Of a stretch of DNA of 6,262 nucleotides, positions 5,046 to 6,262 are shown one piece after another. Positions within the stretch are counted from its first letter, which is position 1. Every line of letters begins with the position of its first letter. Location of the stretch: positions 1 through 6,262 of the forward strand of contig JADIND010000149.1 in the NCBI GenBank assembly GCA_017694215.1, given 5' to 3'. The DNA is from Candidatus Scatousia excrementipullorum. Its GTDB lineage: Bacteria; Cyanobacteriota; Vampirovibrionia; Gastranaerophilales; Gastranaerophilaceae. The position numbers and the translations under genes are program-made. The notes under the pieces were generated by a model. It saw only the letters and a list, made by a program, of their open reading frames with translations, was not told the origin of the DNA and made no database searches.

Positions 5046-6262
5046 TTAATCAATAAGAATAAAAGACGGATATTCAGCCCCGGGCGGATATTTGCCATAA
5101 GCATCTTTTAAGCCGTTCAACAGAATTTCGTTAATTTTTAATGGTTTTCCGTCAATGATTACATCAGATTTTTCAGCCTGTTTCAGAGTTTCAAACCCTT
5201 GACCGCCTTCTGCTATAAATGAATCAATAACGCATTTATACTTTGTTGAATTATCAACAGGATTTCCGTTTTTGTCAAGCAGAGGTTTTCCGTCAATAAA
5301 AATACGTCTTATTTCAAATTCACGTTTTCCTAAATTATCCCATCCTTCTATTCTTATATTATTTGAACATTGCAAAAATCTCGGATTGCTGTATCCGTAG
5401 CCGTGAGTTTGCAGGGCATGAGCAAAGACATCTTTTATTTCCTGAGCGGAAAGATTTACTGTTTTTACCGGCGTATCAGCAGTCATAGTCTTTTTAAACA
5501 AATAATTTGTAATATACGTATTAGGTCTATACATCATCGGTTTCATAAGAAATCCGGTTGAAATAAATGCAGCATCGGCATTTGCAGATTCCCGCATTTT
5601 ATCTGCAGTAAAACTTCCGAGTGCACATGGTTTTGAATAAAATTTCGTAAGATTTAAAGTTGAAGGAACGATATTATCCAGCAAGCCGGACTCTTTTTCA
5701 TAAGCTTCTATATCTTTTGCAAACAATTCATCCGGCATCGGATTTTTGCTCTGTCTTATCTCCTGAGCATTTTGAAGTTTTGGAGATACTGAGCTTATAA
5801 TATCAAACTTATACATAGCATCACTAAAGGATTGTGGATAATAAATATTTAAATTTTTATCGGGAGGCACATAATCATGATCATGCCCGCCGATTACTAA
5901 ATCAACATTTATACCGTCTTGTTTTACAGATCTGACAATTTCCTGACTGGAGGGCATATAATCATGGTTCAGGATAATAACATTATCAGGATTTTCTTTT
6001 CTTATTGCTTCATTTATTTCTGCCAGAACCTCTTTTTGTTTTTTAGGAAATATACCGTAACTTTTAGTATTTATATTATCAATACAAAAACCTGTCACAA
6101 AATTTCTGTCCCCGTCACGTTCTATTATTGTATAAGGTTTCAGCCAGTCCGGACGCTTGCCTGACGCTTCAAATATATTTGCACAAACAGTATGAATACC
6201 TTTTGCGGCAAAATTTTTCACGGTTTCAATTAAATAGTCCAAACCTTCTTTATTAAATCCAA
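5046..6262 (-). CDS. 5'-nucleotidase / UshA-family metallophosphoesterase (5' end missing)
   Basis: Runs off the right edge: the frame stays open to the last complete codon, so the first visible residues (GFNKEGLDYL) are internal, and the N-terminal DxH, GD and GNH metal-binding motifs and any signal peptide lie outside. The 404 visible residues show the end of the calcineurin-like domain, with the metal-ligand histidine in VIILNHDYM (94-102) and GGHDHDY (124-130), then the C-terminal nucleotidase domain: GSFTADKMRESANADAAFI (215-233), LSAQEIKDVFAHAL (270-283) and EGGQGFETL (351-359, carrying the likely base-stacking Phe356). The family (UshA, CpdB, YfkN) dephosphorylates nucleotides or cyclic nucleotides, normally outside the cytoplasm, for nucleoside and phosphate scavenging. 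The segment that usually reads N-GG-R in the substrate domain is FISTGFLMKPMMY (232-244) here, so the exact substrate is uncertain. A TTG at 6242 is in frame but is not the real start. No terminator separates it from the convergent operon. Confidence 0.9.
   Translation of the reverse strand, partial: GFNKEGLDYLIETVKNFAAKGIHTVCANIFEASGKRPDWLKPYTIIERDGDRNFVTGFCIDNINTKSYGIFPKKQKEVLAEINEAIRKENPDNVIILNHDYMPSSQEIVRSVKQDGINVDLVIGGHDHDYVPPDKNLNIYYPQSFSDAMYKFDIISSVSPKLQNAQEIRQSKNPMPDELFAKDIEAYEKESGLLDNIVPSTLNLTKFYSKPCALGSFTADKMRESANADAAFISTGFLMKPMMYRPNTYITNYLFKKTMTADTPVKTVNLSAQEIKDVFAHALQTHGYGYSNPRFLQCSNNIRIEGWDNLGKREFEIRRIFIDGKPLLDKNGNPVDNSTKYKCVIDSFIAEGGQGFETLKQAEKSDVIIDGKPLKINEILLNGLKDAYGKYPPGAEYPSFILID

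Overview
The window is an AT-rich bacterial segment with four protein-coding genes, one of them cut by the right edge, and almost no spare DNA apart from one divergent intergenic region of about 313 bases. Genes have clear AGGA-type ribosome binding sites, and pckA ends at a canonical hairpin-plus-T-run terminator. The protein types (ATP-dependent PEP carboxykinase, capsule/LPS-style glycosyltransferases with FDxxYY repeats, a UshA-like nucleotidase) would fit a host-associated or gut bacterium such as Vampirovibrionophyceae/Gastranaerophilales, Elusimicrobiota, or an AT-rich gut alphaproteobacterium. That placement is inference only; no phylogenetic marker is present.

Layout: (1) 28-60, rho-independent terminator for pckA. 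(2) 91-1692, minus strand, pckA, complete at 533 aa with all recognisable nucleotide, metal and substrate motifs. (3) 1693-2005, divergent regulatory region with two candidate pckA promoters, a weaker candidate promoter for the rightward genes, and two copies of an operator-like palindrome, one at each end. (4) 2006-2968 and 2961-5042, plus strand, two glycosyltransferase genes overlapping by 8 bases and very probably translated as one operon. The first is a single-domain GT-A family 2 enzyme with a C-terminal hydrophobic segment. The second is a 693-aa multidomain protein: family 2 glycosyltransferase, helical linker, two FDxxYY-type repeats, and a C-terminal DUF616 (TOD1/MUCI70-like) glycosyltransferase domain. 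(5) 5046-6262, minus strand, 3' part of a 5'-nucleotidase/UshA-family metallophosphoesterase gene, convergent with the operon and separated from it by 3 bases.

How it fits together: pckA and the nucleotidase look like metabolic genes (gluconeogenic PEP formation; nucleotide or phosphate scavenging). The two glycosyltransferases form a small, visibly more AT-rich cassette between them, probably making part of a surface glycan or modifying one. The most interesting items are the fused two-catalytic-domain glycosyltransferase, the duplicated palindrome that overlaps the candidate promoters of both divergent transcripts, and the altered substrate loop of the nucleotidase. I saw no mobile element genes, CRISPR array, tRNA or rRNA, and nothing that is clearly a new defence or mobile system.
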